A DNA stretch of 64,000 bases from Caballeronia sp. SEWSISQ10-4 2 (GCF_030464885.1 NZ_JALPRJ010000007.1:115423-179422), one strand, 5' to 3'. Counted from the stretch's first letter, positions 36,181 to 45,365 are shown. A program made the numbers and translations. The notes: a model not told the origin generated them from the letters alone.

Positions 36181-36675
36181 ATGAACGAACACGCAAGCGA
36201 ACGCGATATGGCGCTGTTGCGCGAGGTTATCGCGTTGTCGGAGAGGTCGAAGCGTGACGGACGACATCCGTTCGCTGCGCTTATCGCCGATGAAAACGGT
36301 CACATGGTTGCGCGCGCGGGAAACAATTCGATGCCGCCGCAGGGCGATCCGACCCAGCACGCTGAGCTGCGCGCGGCGGCGCAGGCGGCGAAAGACTTGT
36401 CGCCGGAGCAATTGCTGAAGTGCACGCTTTATACGAATGCCGAGCCATGCTGCATGTGCTCGGGCGCGATCTATTGGTGCAACATCGGTCGCGTGGTCTA
36501 TGCAATGTCCGAGCGGCGCTTGCTGGAGATTACCGGCGATCACCCCGAGAACCCGACGTTCTCGTTACCATGCCGCGATGTTTTCGCGCGAGGACAAAGG
36601 ACGGTGAGTGTGGTCGGACCGCTTATAGAAGATGAAGCCGCGGTTGTGCATGAAGGGTTTTGGACGCGTGAATAA
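36181..36675 (+). CDS. nucleoside/guanine deaminase (CDA fold)
   Basis: A 164-residue zinc deaminase. HAELRAA supplies the zinc His and catalytic Glu (about residues 60-62) and PCCMCSGAIYW the two zinc Cys. The length and the late segment PCRDVFARG resemble bacterial guanine deaminase GuaD more than the tRNA adenosine deaminase TadA. It lies 30 bases after the esterase gene and ends before a hairpin at 36709. Confidence 0.87.
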   Translation: MNEHASERDMALLREVIALSERSKRDGRHPFAALIADENGHMVARAGNNSMPPQGDPTQHAELRAAAQAAKDLSPEQLLKCTLYTNAEPCCMCSGAIYWCNIGRVVYAMSERRLLEITGDHPENPTFSLPCRDVFARGQRTVSVVGPLIEDEAAVVHEGFWTRE

Positions 36676-36708
36676 CGTGCGCTTACGGACCTGACGAAAC
36701 CAGAGACA

Positions 36709-36728
36709 GGGGCCATGCGAATGGCCCC
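36709..36728 (+). terminator. hairpin with GCGA tetraloop after the deaminase gene
   Basis: GGGGCCAT pairs with ATGGCCCC around GCGA (a GNRA tetraloop). Only two T residues follow. It separates the deaminase from the convergent chemoreceptor gene. Confidence 0.6.
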
Positions 36729-36730
36729 TT

Positions 36731-36785
36731 CACTCAACTCGACACTCAACTCGACACTCAACTCGACACTCAACTCGACACTCAA
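36731..36785. repeat. 12-bp tandem repeat, 4.6 copies
   Basis: Four perfect CACTCAACTCGA units and a seven-base partial unit. The chemoreceptor's stop codon (TCA at 36782-36784 on this strand) lies inside the partial fifth copy, so the array may have grown out of the 3' end of that gene. Confidence 0.95.
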
Positions 36786-38335
36786 GCCGGCAGCGAAAAA
36801 CTCCCAATTGCTTCACGCAGCACATCGACCTGATCCTTCAGCGAATGTGCCGCCGCTGCCGCTTCTTCGACCAGCGCGGCGTTCTGCTGCGTCACCTGAT
36901 CCATCTCACCCACCGCGCGGTTCACCTGCTCGATACCCGCGCTCTGTTCATTTGAAGCGTGGCTGATTTCATCGAGGATCTTGTTCACGCGGCGCACTGA
37001 ACTCACAATTTCGCCCATCGTTGCACCGGCGTTAGATACTAGTGACGCGCCTTCCTTCACCGTTTCCGTCGACGTCCCGATCAGCGCCTTGATCTCCTTC
37101 GCCGCCGTCGCCGAGCGTTGCGCAAGACTGCGCACTTCCGCGGCCACTACTGCAAACCCGCGTCCTTGCTCACCGGCACGCGCGGCTTCCACAGCCGCGT
37201 TCAGCGCCAGGATGTTGGTCTGGAAAGCGATCCCGTCGATCACGCCGATAATGTCGCCAATCTGCTTCGAGCTTTCGGTAATGCGCGTCATGGTGTGAAT
37301 GACCTGTTCGACCACGCCACTGCCGCGTTGGGCCACATCGGCGGCTTCGCCCGCCAGCTTGGCGGCTTGCGTGGCGCTGTCGGCGTTCTGCTTCACGTTC
37401 GCCGTCATCTCGTCCATGCTCGATGCGGTCTGCACGAGCGCGGCGGCCTGCTGCTCGGTACGTTGCGACAGGTCGGTATTGCCCGCTGCGATCTCCGACG
37501 CCCCCACGTTGATGTTCTCGGTCCCGGTCCGTACGCGCGTGACGGTTTCCACGAGACCGCTTTGCATCTCGCTCAACGCGAACATCAGGCTATGAGAATC
37601 GCCGTCGGCAAGCGGCACATACGTGGTCAGGTCGCCGCGTGCGATACGCAGCGCCGCGCCGACTGCAATCGCCGGATCGCCGCCGAGTTCGCGCTTGATG
37701 CTGCGTAACACCAGCAGCATCACCAGCGAGGCGAGCACGCCGAGCACGGCCGTAATCGCGAACCAGCGGAATGCGCTCGCGTAGAACGCGGCGTCGATGT
37801 CGTCGGTGTACATGCCGGTCACGATGACCCAGTCCCACGGCGCATAGTACTTGGCAAAACTCATCTTCGGCACGGCGGTGTTACTGCCGGGCTTGGACCA
37901 CATGTAGTGGACGAAGCCCCCTTCGGGTGTCGAGTTGGCAGCGTTGACAATATTGACGAAGAGTTTGTTACCGGCAGGGTCGGTGAAATTCGCGAAGTTG
38001 TGCCCGTTCATGGCCGGCTTGATCGGATGCATGATCATCGTGGAGTGCGAATCATTGACCGAGATGTAGCCGTCCGTGCCGTAACGCATCGACCCGAGCA
38101 CATCGAGAGCACGCTTTTTCGCCTCGTCTTCGGAGATCGTCTTGTTCTCGGCGAGACTCTTGAAGTGGGCCGTGGTGCTCATACCCTGGGCCACCAGCGC
38201 CCTCAGTTGATCGCGCCGATCGTTCATTGTCGATGAGCGGCTTTGCCACGCCCCGATGATTCCGATCGCGATCAGTCCGAGCCACAGCACGGCGATCATC
38301 GATCCGAGCTTCTTGTTCAACGTCATATTTTTCAT
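36782..38335 (-). CDS. methyl-accepting chemotaxis protein with Cache sensor
   Basis: A 517-residue chemoreceptor. Membrane segment 1 is near residues 10-30; the periplasmic single Cache domain has [11 protein letters not shown] and [12 protein letters not shown], typical of small-carboxylate sensors; segment 2 is near 190-210; HAMP follows, then the signalling domain with the hairpin tip around [20 protein letters not shown]. There is no C-terminal CheR-docking pentapeptide. The start at the first ATG or at MTLNKK (38326) cannot be decided. No clear sigma-28 promoter was found upstream. Confidence 0.93.
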   Translation of the reverse strand: MKNMTLNKKLGSMIAVLWLGLIAIGIIGAWQSRSSTMNDRRDQLRALVAQGMSTTAHFKSLAENKTISEDEAKKRALDVLGSMRYGTDGYISVNDSHSTMIMHPIKPAMNGHNFANFTDPAGNKLFVNIVNAANSTPEGGFVHYMWSKPGSNTAVPKMSFAKYYAPWDWVIVTGMYTDDIDAAFYASAFRWFAITAVLGVLASLVMLLVLRSIKRELGGDPAIAVGAALRIARGDLTTYVPLADGDSHSLMFALSEMQSGLVETVTRVRTGTENINVGASEIAAGNTDLSQRTEQQAAALVQTASSMDEMTANVKQNADSATQAAKLAGEAADVAQRGSGVVEQVIHTMTRITESSKQIGDIIGVIDGIAFQTNILALNAAVEAARAGEQGRGFAVVAAEVRSLAQRSATAAKEIKALIGTSTETVKEGASLVSNAGATMGEIVSSVRRVNKILDEISHASNEQSAGIEQVNRAVGEMDQVTQQNAALVEEAAAAAHSLKDQVDVLREAIGSFSLPA

Positions 38336-38821
38336 GTTTACCGCCGTCGCTTATTGTTGAATCGTCTGATTAATGTGCGGCGTCGGGCGCTGCCGAACGC
38401 TATGCCTGACTCCTTTACGGCAAAGCGGTGGCGGAATGTAGGGGTGGGAAACCCTTGCGAAGGAAATGTAATGGTTGTTTTTAACGCGTGAGTATTGAAA
38501 GTTCTGTCGCCTACGACTTAGCGTGGCCCCGCAATGTCGCCGGTGAAGGCTTGCCGGTTTCCGCTAGGGTTTAACCTGCCTGAAAAAGCGTCCTCCGCAT
38601 CGATCGCCGACGCTCAAGTCCGAATCCCCTTGTGCCGATAAACAAGTATCGCGATTAGCCGCTGATTCAGGCAGTCGCTGCAAAGGCACCGTAAGTAATC
38701 CGGCGATGCCTTTCTCAGCGACAAACTGTTGCGATTTTGCCGACAACGCTCCACAACGGGCTATCCAGGCATACAGTTAAAGTGTTTTATCAAGTTTGGG
38801 TTGCGGTGCGGGAGGTTTGTC
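38336..38821. other. intergenic region, nothing recognised
   Basis: About 490 bases between the chemoreceptor start and the first of two small genes. It holds the promoters of both; a 60-codon minus frame at 38564-38746 has no ribosome binding site or recognisable motif. Confidence 0.5.
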
Positions 38822-39034
38822 ATGAAGCGCAGGACAGCTAGGCAGCTTGTTGCTCAACTTGCAGATTTAAGGCATTTGGCGCGGTGCAGCGCACTGAGGG
38901 CATCGGCGACTAGCAGGACGATAGATCAAAGCCCGAGTGAAGAAACGGTGCAGACCGCGGACGGCGTCAAGGCCGCGCGCGACGAAGTCGGGCAGGAATC
39001 GTTTGCCGGAGCAGCACATGAAATCCACGCATGA
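38822..39034 (+). CDS. small hypothetical protein
   Basis: A 70-residue protein beginning MKRRTARQLVAQLADLRHLA, with a basic N-terminal amphipathic helix and an acidic C-terminal half (SEETVQTADGVKAARDEVG). A strong GGGAGG stands eight bases before the ATG. It overlaps the next gene by 17 bases, so the two are probably coupled in translation. I recognise no family. Confidence 0.55.
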   Translation: MKRRTARQLVAQLADLRHLARCSALRASATSRTIDQSPSEETVQTADGVKAARDEVGQESFAGAAHEIHA

Positions 39035-39272
39035 ATATTCGCTACGTACGCAGGTCGACAAATGGCTGGCCCCCGGCCTTTCAACACCTGTTCGTGTAAC
39101 CGAGTTCAGCCGCACGCGTTCAGGCAGAAGGCGCTATGTGTGTGTCGAAACCTTGTTGCCGATCGGGTCCCGCGCTTTACTTTTCTTTCGCCACGACGAC
39201 GGCTGCTGGTGTGTATTCCCGCCCGCATCCGACCGGCCGAATATGACTTTGGGACGTTTCCTGGAGCATTGA
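39018..39272 (+). CDS. small hypothetical protein
   Basis: An 84-residue protein: STHEYSLRTQVDKWLAP, then VRVTEFSRTRSGRRRYVCVE, then ALLFFRHDDGCWCVFPPASD. It looks like a compact beta-rich domain of a type I believe is widespread in Burkholderia as a hypothetical protein; no function is known to me. GGAG precedes the ATG by eight bases, inside the end of the upstream gene. Confidence 0.6.
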   Translation: MKSTHEYSLRTQVDKWLAPGLSTPVRVTEFSRTRSGRRRYVCVETLLPIGSRALLFFRHDDGCWCVFPPASDRPNMTLGRFLEH

Positions 39273-39540
39273 ACGGCGCGTTGAATTCAACGTGAACAGC
39301 GACGATAGTTCGGCATGCTTATATCGGTGTACAGTTATTAAGAGAATCGCTGGCCACCCGGTAAAGGCGACGAACAAGCAGAAAAAGGAGGGTTATGCGA
39401 GAAACCAAAACCACTTCATACGCCACGCCTCTTAACTAGCGGAAGCGGGTAAGCCACATGTCGCCGCGCGCAAATGCGCGTTCGAACTCGATGCTACCGA
39501 CTCTCCGTGAAATCAAAAGTCCAACATTGAGAGAACTATT

Positions 39541-39678
39541 ATGTACATCGGGCTGCTTGTCTCACAGGTTCGGCAGGTTCGGGAAGTCCATTTTCATCCC
39601 GACGAAGAATCGTCGCCGGAAGTCACGCCCCCGCATCGATTTTCATTCTGGCAAAGGATTAGACACCTGTTTGCATGA
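39541..39678 (+). CDS. possible 45-residue protein
   Basis: ATG to TGA reading MYIGLLVSQVRQVREVHFHP and ending in RFSFWQRIRHLFA. The composition looks protein-like, but third-position GC is only about half and the upstream GAGAGAAC is a weak ribosome binding site. It stands alone within 577 bases of otherwise empty sequence (39273-39849). Confidence 0.25.
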   Translation: MYIGLLVSQVRQVREVHFHPDEESSPEVTPPHRFSFWQRIRHLFA

Positions 39679-39778
39679 AGGTCGTGCATTAAACGCCGCA
39701 GCGATTTTGCAAAGCCGCTTCATCCTCATGGAAGAAACGCATTCGCTGCGGCGTTCAGTTTGCTTAATGACGACGATC

Positions 39779-39834
39779 AAAGCCCAAAGCCCAAAGCCCA
39801 AAGCCCAAAGCCCAAAGCCCAAAGCCCAAAGCTC
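39779..39834. repeat. 7-bp tandem repeat AAAGCCC, 7 perfect copies plus one variant
   Basis: The array lies 16 bases beyond the stop codon of the glycine-zipper gene. Seven units are identical and the eighth is AAAGCTC. A 7-base unit shifts frame with each copy, which argues against a coding role. Confidence 0.95.
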
Positions 39835-39849
39835 CGCCAACGTAGACCC

Positions 39850-40542
39850 TCAAGACGCAGTCAGCGAATCGCCTGACACATGCACGCGCTGGCCGGCCTG
39901 GAGCCCCGGGTCCGTCTGGTAACTGAAGTTCCTGTAACTACCGTCTTCCATCCGGACTTGCACGTCGTAGGTGGTTGCCTTGTGCACCGCATGCTCCACC
40001 GTGTTGCCGGCCAAGCCGCCGCCAAGGGCGCCGACTATGGTTGCAGCCGTCCGTCCCCGCCCATTTCCAATCTGAGTGCCTGCGAGGCCGCCGAGCACAG
40101 CGCCGCCCAAGGCGCCAAGGCCCGTGGTCGGTTCTGCAGTCTTCACCGCGTTAACGGAAACGACCTGGCCGGCATAGGGGTCCACGGCGGGGGCCGCGGG
40201 GAGTGCCGGGCGGGCAGGCGCACGATTGGTTTCGTTCGATGCATAGCTTTGCGGCGGCGCTACGGGCGCTACGTAATGGTGATGCGTCACGGGGTGAGCC
40301 GGCGCTGCGCTTGGCGCTTGCGACTGCGCATTGGGCTTCAACCCGTTCAAAGAATCGTTGGGTTGCGTATCCAGAAGCGCGGGAGCGGTCACTGCGACGG
40401 GAACTGCCTTCGACGAGGGGAGAATCCCGGTCAAAGCAGCGACGCCAACGCCGCTGACCACAATGACTGCTACTGCGGCGGCTGCGATCAACGGATGGAT
40501 ACGGCTACGGGGGGACTCTGACAGATTCGGATTGGCGCTCAC
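39850..40542 (-). CDS. glycine-zipper 2TM envelope protein
   Basis: A 230-residue protein: a membrane anchor near residues 20-40 (IAAAAVAVIVVSGVGVAALT), a long Pro/Ala/His-rich linker, then LGALGGAVLGGLAGTQIGNG and TAATIVGALGGGLAGN, the paired glycine zippers of the SlyB/17-kDa antigen type, and a C-terminal beta domain (YDVQVRMEDGSYRNFSYQ). A GTG start at 40542 was chosen because GGAGATC precedes it well and the anchor then sits near the N-terminus; an ATG 75 bases upstream has no such site. It is probably an inner-membrane-anchored protein facing the periplasm. Confidence 0.87.
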   Translation of the reverse strand: MSANPNLSESPRSRIHPLIAAAAVAVIVVSGVGVAALTGILPSSKAVPVAVTAPALLDTQPNDSLNGLKPNAQSQAPSAAPAHPVTHHHYVAPVAPPQSYASNETNRAPARPALPAAPAVDPYAGQVVSVNAVKTAEPTTGLGALGGAVLGGLAGTQIGNGRGRTAATIVGALGGGLAGNTVEHAVHKATTYDVQVRMEDGSYRNFSYQTDPGLQAGQRVHVSGDSLTAS

Positions 40543-40776
40543 GGCGATCTCCAGGGGTGGATGCGTCCCTATACAACGCGCCTGCCGGATTGCACGTGTA
40601 CCGTCAGCTTGTGACATGTGTAAGCAATTGTGGGAGCAATGACCGGGGCTTGTGCGATGCTCACCTGGTCATCGCAGGCACTGGCGGTCTTCGATCCCTT
40701 CGCTATCGAACGCGCATGGTCAGGGATGCGAGAAATGTGACGCGTCCGGCGCGGGCGCGCATCCACTGGCGCCGGG

Positions 40777-41007
40777 CTAGCGAGAGTTCCCGTTGGACGT
40801 AGGGTCGACCGCCGATTTATCCGCCGCCTTGCGCTCGCTATTGATGCTACCGGCGGTTGGCGATTGCCGCGGATGGTTTCTTTCATACTTCTGGTTCTGT
40901 TGAACAACGCGCTCCATCGCTCTTGGCCCATCCTCTTGGGCGGCAAACGACACGGCGGGCAAGATCAGGATTGAAGCGGCGATTACCGCCGACACACAGT
41001 GTTTCAT
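40777..41007 (-). CDS. small exported hypothetical protein
   Basis: A 76-residue protein with a signal peptide (MKHCVSAVIAASILILPAVSFAAQ) whose first 20 residues show the pattern, and a short charged mature part (ERVVQQNQKYERNHPRQ). GGGAGACC precedes the ATG. The layout resembles DUF4148-like exported peptides of Burkholderia but I cannot match the mature part. Confidence 0.7.
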   Translation of the reverse strand: MKHCVSAVIAASILILPAVSFAAQEDGPRAMERVVQQNQKYERNHPRQSPTAGSINSERKAADKSAVDPTSNGNSR

Positions 41008-41398
41008 GATGGTCTCCCGGGCCACTCGGTTCATGCGAGGCGTTGCGCCGGTCCAAGGAAATAACGAGGCGAATACCCTTGCACTTCAGGTCGTATACAG
41101 ACGAAAGAGTCATGCCGGACATTGAACGGTTTCATCGTCCATTTTTGCGTTTGCGTACAGTCATTAGAACAAGAGTAGACGGAGATACTTAAAAAACCTT
41201 GGCGAAAGCAGGCCGAGCCCATTCGTTGTAGTCGCCAGATCGGTTTCGTTTATCCGAGAACCCGCTTCGGTAATCTGAAACCAAAAGAAAACGGCATTGA
41301 AAAAAACGTGGGCGCGTGTTTAAGTGCCCGCTGAACGTCGCTTCTCTCGCTCGAACGGAGCGCCGCGCGACGGACCCTGGCCGCCAACGTGAGTTTCA
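41008..41398. other. intergenic region, nothing recognised
   Basis: About 390 bases between divergent genes with a moderately AT-rich stretch at 41180-41300. It must hold two promoters, but I cannot place their boxes. Confidence 0.45.
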
Positions 41399-42682
41399 AT
41401 GAACGCCGTATTCAAGACTTTCCTCGCGCTAATCCGTCTTCCCGGTTATCCCGGCATTTCACTCGCGATGTTCCTGTCCGGCATCGCTTCCTCATTCGCC
41501 GTGCCGTACACGTCGCTGTTCGGTGCGACCGAGGCGCATATGACGCCGCTTCGCCTCGGCATCTTCATGACGCTGACCGCGGTGAGCAGCGTGATCGTGA
41601 GTACGTATCTCGGACGTATCGCCGATCGCCGGAGCGATAAAAAACGCATCGTGTTGCTGTCCATTGCGGGATCGGCGCTGGGTTATGCGTTGCTGTGCGT
41701 CACGCGCAACTATGTGTTGCTGACCATCTTCGGCTGCGTGTTCCTGAGCATCGGCGCGGCGGTGTTCCCGCAGCTTTTTACGTTCGGCAAAGCGAGGCTG
41801 CACGCGGAAGGTATCGAACACACTGAATTGCCGATGGCGACCTTGCGCACCACGCTGTCCTGCGCGTGGGTGTTCGGTCCGGCGGTCGGCGCGATCGTGC
41901 TGGGCGTGTCCGGGTTCAACGGGCTGTTTTTATCCGCGGCGGGCGCGTTTGCGGTGGCCGGACTGATCGTGTTGTGCATGCGTGAGCCCGAGGCTTACGA
42001 CACCTACGAAGCCGCCGATAAAACCAGCAGCGAAATCCCGAGCCAAGCGAAAAACGCGCACGTGTACGCGGCGCTGGTGAGTTTTACGCTGATCGGCATG
42101 GGCTCGGCGATCGCGACCATCATGCTGCCCGTGCTGATCGTCGATCAGTTGCACGGCACAACTGCACACGTTGCGCAGATGGTCGGCCTCGGCGCATTCG
42201 CCGAAATTCCGATGATGCTCCTGCTCGGCGGCGCGGCCCGGCGCATCAACAAGGCGAACATGATCGCGTTCGCGTCGCTGTCCCACATTGTGTATTTCGC
42301 CGGGATCGCGCTCGCGCCGAATCTTTGGGTGCTCGTGCCGCTGCAGATCCTCAACGCCGTTGTAGTCGCGGTGACGTCTTGTCTCGGGATGTCGTACTTT
42401 CAGGAACTGATGCCCGGCGCCTTGGCCCGCGCGACCACACTGTTTTTCAACACCATGCGCACTGGTTCCGTGCTCGCAGGCGTCGCATCGGGGTTCGTTG
42501 CGGCGACGTGGGGTTATCGCGCGGTGTTTGTGTTCTGCGTGCTGCTGGCGTCGACGGCATCGGTCGTGCTGTTCATTTTTAATTATCAGCGCGGCGCGAA
42601 GATTTTCTTCGATCCAGCCGCGCAGCCTGGTGTTCCAGGCAGCGCGGTTGCCGTTATCGACGTTACGGAAACCGCGCCATAA
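41399..42682 (+). CDS. sugar efflux MFS transporter (SetA/SetB-like)
   Basis: A 427-residue transporter with about twelve helices. PGYPGISLAMFLSGIASSFAVPYTSLF, GIFMTLTAVSSVIVSTYLGRIADRRSDKKR (loop 2-3) and the second-half motif GLGAFAEIPMMLLLGG match the Set family, which exports sugars and sugar analogues. Only part of each motif is needed for recognition. It stands alone, with a weak ribosome binding site (GTGAG) before the ATG. Confidence 0.87.
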   Translation: MNAVFKTFLALIRLPGYPGISLAMFLSGIASSFAVPYTSLFGATEAHMTPLRLGIFMTLTAVSSVIVSTYLGRIADRRSDKKRIVLLSIAGSALGYALLCVTRNYVLLTIFGCVFLSIGAAVFPQLFTFGKARLHAEGIEHTELPMATLRTTLSCAWVFGPAVGAIVLGVSGFNGLFLSAAGAFAVAGLIVLCMREPEAYDTYEAADKTSSEIPSQAKNAHVYAALVSFTLIGMGSAIATIMLPVLIVDQLHGTTAHVAQMVGLGAFAEIPMMLLLGGAARRINKANMIAFASLSHIVYFAGIALAPNLWVLVPLQILNAVVVAVTSCLGMSYFQELMPGALARATTLFFNTMRTGSVLAGVASGFVAATWGYRAVFVFCVLLASTASVVLFIFNYQRGAKIFFDPAAQPGVPGSAVAVIDVTETAP

Positions 42683-42702
42683 TCGGGGTTGGTCGCGATC
42701 AT

Positions 42703-42882
42703 TTAAACCGGATGACCGTCCGGCGGCGCGTCGGGATGCTGCGGCTCCTCTGGCCGATGCCCCGGCGACGGTGGTGACAACGGGTCAGCTTCAGGATCGC
42801 GGTTCGGGTCGGCGAGCGGGTCGGGAATGGGATTGCTCTGCATGTCGTATTTCATGTACTGGATGTTGTCCACGTGCTTCAT
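42703..42882 (-). CDS. small proline-rich hypothetical protein
   Basis: A 59-residue protein with Asp-Pro-rich repeats (NPIPDPLADPNRDPEADPLS) and a C-terminal PEEPQHPDAPPDG. GAGGCGAG precedes the ATG at 42882; the frame is open upstream to 43011 but without a site. It is probably unstructured. It converges on the sugar-efflux gene, whose stop is 20 bases away. Confidence 0.55.
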   Translation of the reverse strand: MKHVDNIQYMKYDMQSNPIPDPLADPNRDPEADPLSPPSPGHRPEEPQHPDAPPDGHPV

Positions 42883-43092
42883 GACTCGCCTCTGTGTGTT
42901 GTGCAGTCGAACGTTTATGTCACGTACTTCAGCATAGGCGTATGCGGGCTGAAAGGCAGGCCCGGCAAGCGCGTCTTTTACGTCATACCCGGCGAGCGTC
43001 ATGCGGGCCATGGTTCGCGCGTGAGGGCTTGCGTTCCCCCGTTCGATGATAATTAAAAGAATGCCGCGTTCAAGCTCGGCACACGCGCATAA

Positions 43093-43136
43093 AAAATAAA
43101 AGCCACCGACCCGCGAAGGTCGGTGGCTTTTATTTT
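43093..43136. terminator. strong bidirectional hairpin terminator
   Basis: A 19-bp stem (arms 43093-43111 and 43118-43136, core AAGCCACCGACC) around CGCGAA, with A- and T-rich flanks, 81 bases after the stop of the gene at 43218 on the minus strand. Confidence 0.9.
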
Positions 43137-43217
43137 GGTTTCTACGCGATTTTCATGCGACAGGCGCCGATTAGCTCGATTGCGCCCGGCGGCCGGCGGC
43201 CGATCAATGCGCCGCGA

Positions 43218-43715
43218 TCAGGATTCTGCTGCTTCCTGACCTTCGGCCTGCGGTTTGAACGCATCGGCGCGACGACGAATTTCTTCCGCTTCCACGGTCA
43301 CGAACGTCCGGTTGTCGGCGGCGAGGGCGTTCTGATACGAAATACCTTCCGGCACGCGATGCAGCAGCGCACGCAGTTCGCCCTGGGTGGTCTGTTCGAC
43401 GGGTTCGTAGTTGTAGAGCCGCAACGTGAGTTCCGCGCGCTCGTGCAGCAAGAACAGGCACGCCGCGAACACCGCGACGCCTACCACTTCCTGAGCCCCG
43501 AAACTGAGCTCGTTGGGGATGGACGAGAACGGCAGCACGGCGACGGTGATCACGCCAGCGATAGCCAGCGCGATGGTCGTGTAGAGGAAAAACTGCGCGC
43601 GGCCGACGATGCCGTCATGTTCCGCCTTGAGTTGCCCGGCGGATCTCGGGACAAGCGCCGCGTGGCCTTGTTTGTGTTGACGTTGCTGGAGTACTGAAAA
43701 TGGAAGGGCGGCCAT
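43218..43715 (-). CDS. hypothetical inner-membrane protein
   Basis: A 165-residue protein with two membrane segments (FFLYTTIALAIAGVITVAVL near 45-65 and VVGVAVFAACLFLLHE near 78-95) and a cytoplasmic C-terminal domain. The family is not recognised. Codon bias supports coding. The start lacks a good ribosome binding site. Confidence 0.7.
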   Translation of the reverse strand: MAALPFSVLQQRQHKQGHAALVPRSAGQLKAEHDGIVGRAQFFLYTTIALAIAGVITVAVLPFSSIPNELSFGAQEVVGVAVFAACLFLLHERAELTLRLYNYEPVEQTTQGELRALLHRVPEGISYQNALAADNRTFVTVEAEEIRRRADAFKPQAEGQEAAES

Positions 43716-44027
43716 GGAGTCGGTTGCCTCGAAAATCGTCGCCAGGGTTGGCGCTCTCCACGGGTTAACGCCAAGCTTTCAGGAAAGTTGACTCAGGTTA
43801 CGTGTTGTTTCAGTTGGGTCTCTAAATATTGCAGCCTTTCGCCGAGCCGCTGCGCGGGAGGCCGGTGGGTCGCCATCGCCGCCGTCGACGCCGCCCGATA
43901 TTTGTTGTTCACATTTTGCCCAAGGCGCCTGCTGACCTTTCAATTCGCTGGGAATGGCCATTGCTGTGGCCTTCGGCAACCGTGTCCGGGCAATCCGGAC
44001 GCCGAAAATCCGAATGGAGAGAACAAC
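43716..44027. other. divergent intergenic region, nothing recognised
   Basis: It separates the hypothetical membrane protein from the glycosyltransferase. No hairpin, operator or convincing ORF was seen. Confidence 0.4.
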
Positions 44028-44720
44028 ATGCTTGGCATCATCATCCCGGCTCATAACGAAGCGACGCATATAGATGCGTGCGTGACGGCGGCGAAACGCG
44101 CGGCGAACCATCATCAATTGCTGGGCGAAGACGTGCGGGTGATCGTTGTCGTCGATCACTGCACCGACAACACCCCGGCCATCGCCGCCGCGCTCGGCGC
44201 CGACCTGATCTCCGTAAGCGCACGCAATGTCGGCGTGGCGCGGGCGGAAGGAGCGCGTCACGCGTTGTCGCTTGGCGCACGCTGGCTGGCGTTCACCGAT
44301 GCGGACAGCGTCGTCGCCGATGACTGGCTGGTCCGGCAGCTTGATTGCTGCACCGATGCGGTGTGCGGCGTGATTGCCGTCCACGACTGGTCGCCGCATC
44401 TCGCGGCCGTGCGCGAACATTTCGCGCGCACCTATGCCGATGCCGATGGTCATCGGCACATTCATGGCGCGAACATGGGGGTATCGGCGGAGGCTTATTT
44501 GCGGGTGGGCGGGTTTGCGCCGCTCGAGCATAGCGAGGATGTCGCGCTGGTGGAGGCGTTGATCGCCGATGGGGCGTCGATTGCATGGAGCGCTTTGCCG
44601 AGGGTGGTCACGAGCGCCCGCACGGATTTTCGCGCGATGAAGGGGTTTGGCGCGACGCTAGTCGATGTGAGCCGAAGGTGCTTTTCAGCACCGGAGACCG
44701 ATGCCAAGATCGCCGCGTGA
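44028..44720 (+). CDS. family 2 glycosyltransferase
   Basis: A 230-residue GT-A enzyme: IIIPAHNEATHIDACVTAA, VIVVVDHCTDNT, then LAFTDADSVVADDWL with the DxD motif and HIHGANMGVSAEAYLRVGGF. GGAGAG seven bases before the ATG decides the start; the open frame extends 240 bases further up. Similar short enzymes often neighbour PIG-L deacetylases and methyltransferases, but none is present here, so its product is unknown. Confidence 0.88.
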   Translation: MLGIIIPAHNEATHIDACVTAAKRAANHHQLLGEDVRVIVVVDHCTDNTPAIAAALGADLISVSARNVGVARAEGARHALSLGARWLAFTDADSVVADDWLVRQLDCCTDAVCGVIAVHDWSPHLAAVREHFARTYADADGHRHIHGANMGVSAEAYLRVGGFAPLEHSEDVALVEALIADGASIAWSALPRVVTSARTDFRAMKGFGATLVDVSRRCFSAPETDAKIAA

Positions 44721-44777
44721 AGGCCGGCTGCCGGGGCGCTCGCGCCGGGTCATTGGTGCGGGCAACAAGAGCATCAT

Positions 44778-45365
44778 TTAGTGCAACTGTAAATCCCCTG
44801 GCAAATCCACGTCGCGGAGAATATTCGCATCTTCAACGTCGATACGCTCCACTGCCTCCGACATGAACAGCGCCCGCGCACCGGCATCGCCGTCGAGCGC
44901 GCTGAGCGCTTCCCGATGCACGGCGCCGAACCCCGCCGGATGCCCTCGCTGCCCGCGATAAAACGGCGCCACGATCGACGCACCTCCATCCAGCGACCGC
45001 GCGATGACTTCCATGGTCCCCGACTCGATCCACGGCATGTCGCCAAGCGTCACCAGCCAGCCCTCCGCGTCTTGCGTCGCACGCACCCCTGCGGCGAGCG
45101 TCGCGCCCATGCCGCGTTCGGCATCGATGGAAAACATCACGTCGCAGCCCGCTTCGTTCAATACCTCCGCAAGTTTCTCCGACCCCGGCCGTACCACCGC
45201 GACCACTCGCGACACCGTCGACAGCAACCGGCGCGCGGACTGAAACACGACCGGGGTGCCGTCGGGAAGCGTAGCGAGAAGTTTGTTGTGAAGTCCGCTC
45301 GGGTCGAAGCGGGAACCGTAACCGGCTGCGAGCAGAATGCCGGTCGCGCTCGATGAATAACTCAT
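44778..45365 (-). CDS. mocA: molybdenum cofactor cytidylyltransferase
   Basis: A 195-residue nucleotidyltransferase: ILLAAGYGSRFDPSGLHNKLLA is the NTP-binding loop with the conserved Lys, WLVTLGDMPWI the metal Asp, and RGQRGHPAGFG the late motif. MocA attaches CMP to molybdopterin to make MCD, the cofactor of xanthine-oxidase-family enzymes. It lies directly after paoC, so it probably supplies that enzyme, although a terminator stands between them. Confidence 0.88.
   Translation of the reverse strand: MSYSSSATGILLAAGYGSRFDPSGLHNKLLATLPDGTPVVFQSARRLLSTVSRVVAVVRPGSEKLAEVLNEAGCDVMFSIDAERGMGATLAAGVRATQDAEGWLVTLGDMPWIESGTMEVIARSLDGGASIVAPFYRGQRGHPAGFGAVHREALSALDGDAGARALFMSEAVERIDVEDANILRDVDLPGDLQLH

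Noticed and set aside
36540..36785. Minus frame with SVEL repeats
   Set aside because: Produced by the 12-bp array read through the deaminase gene; no independent support.
38336..38500. Sigma-28 flagellar promoter for the chemoreceptor
   Set aside because: A TAAA was found on the minus strand but the -10 region matches GCCGATAA at too few positions.
36731..39834. Repeat arrays as CRISPR
   Set aside because: Units are 7 and 12 bp in direct head-to-tail contact without spacers, and no cas genes are present.
39643..39840. Minus frame with LWALGFG repeats
   Set aside because: A 7-bp unit repeated in 21-base cycles gives this pattern automatically.
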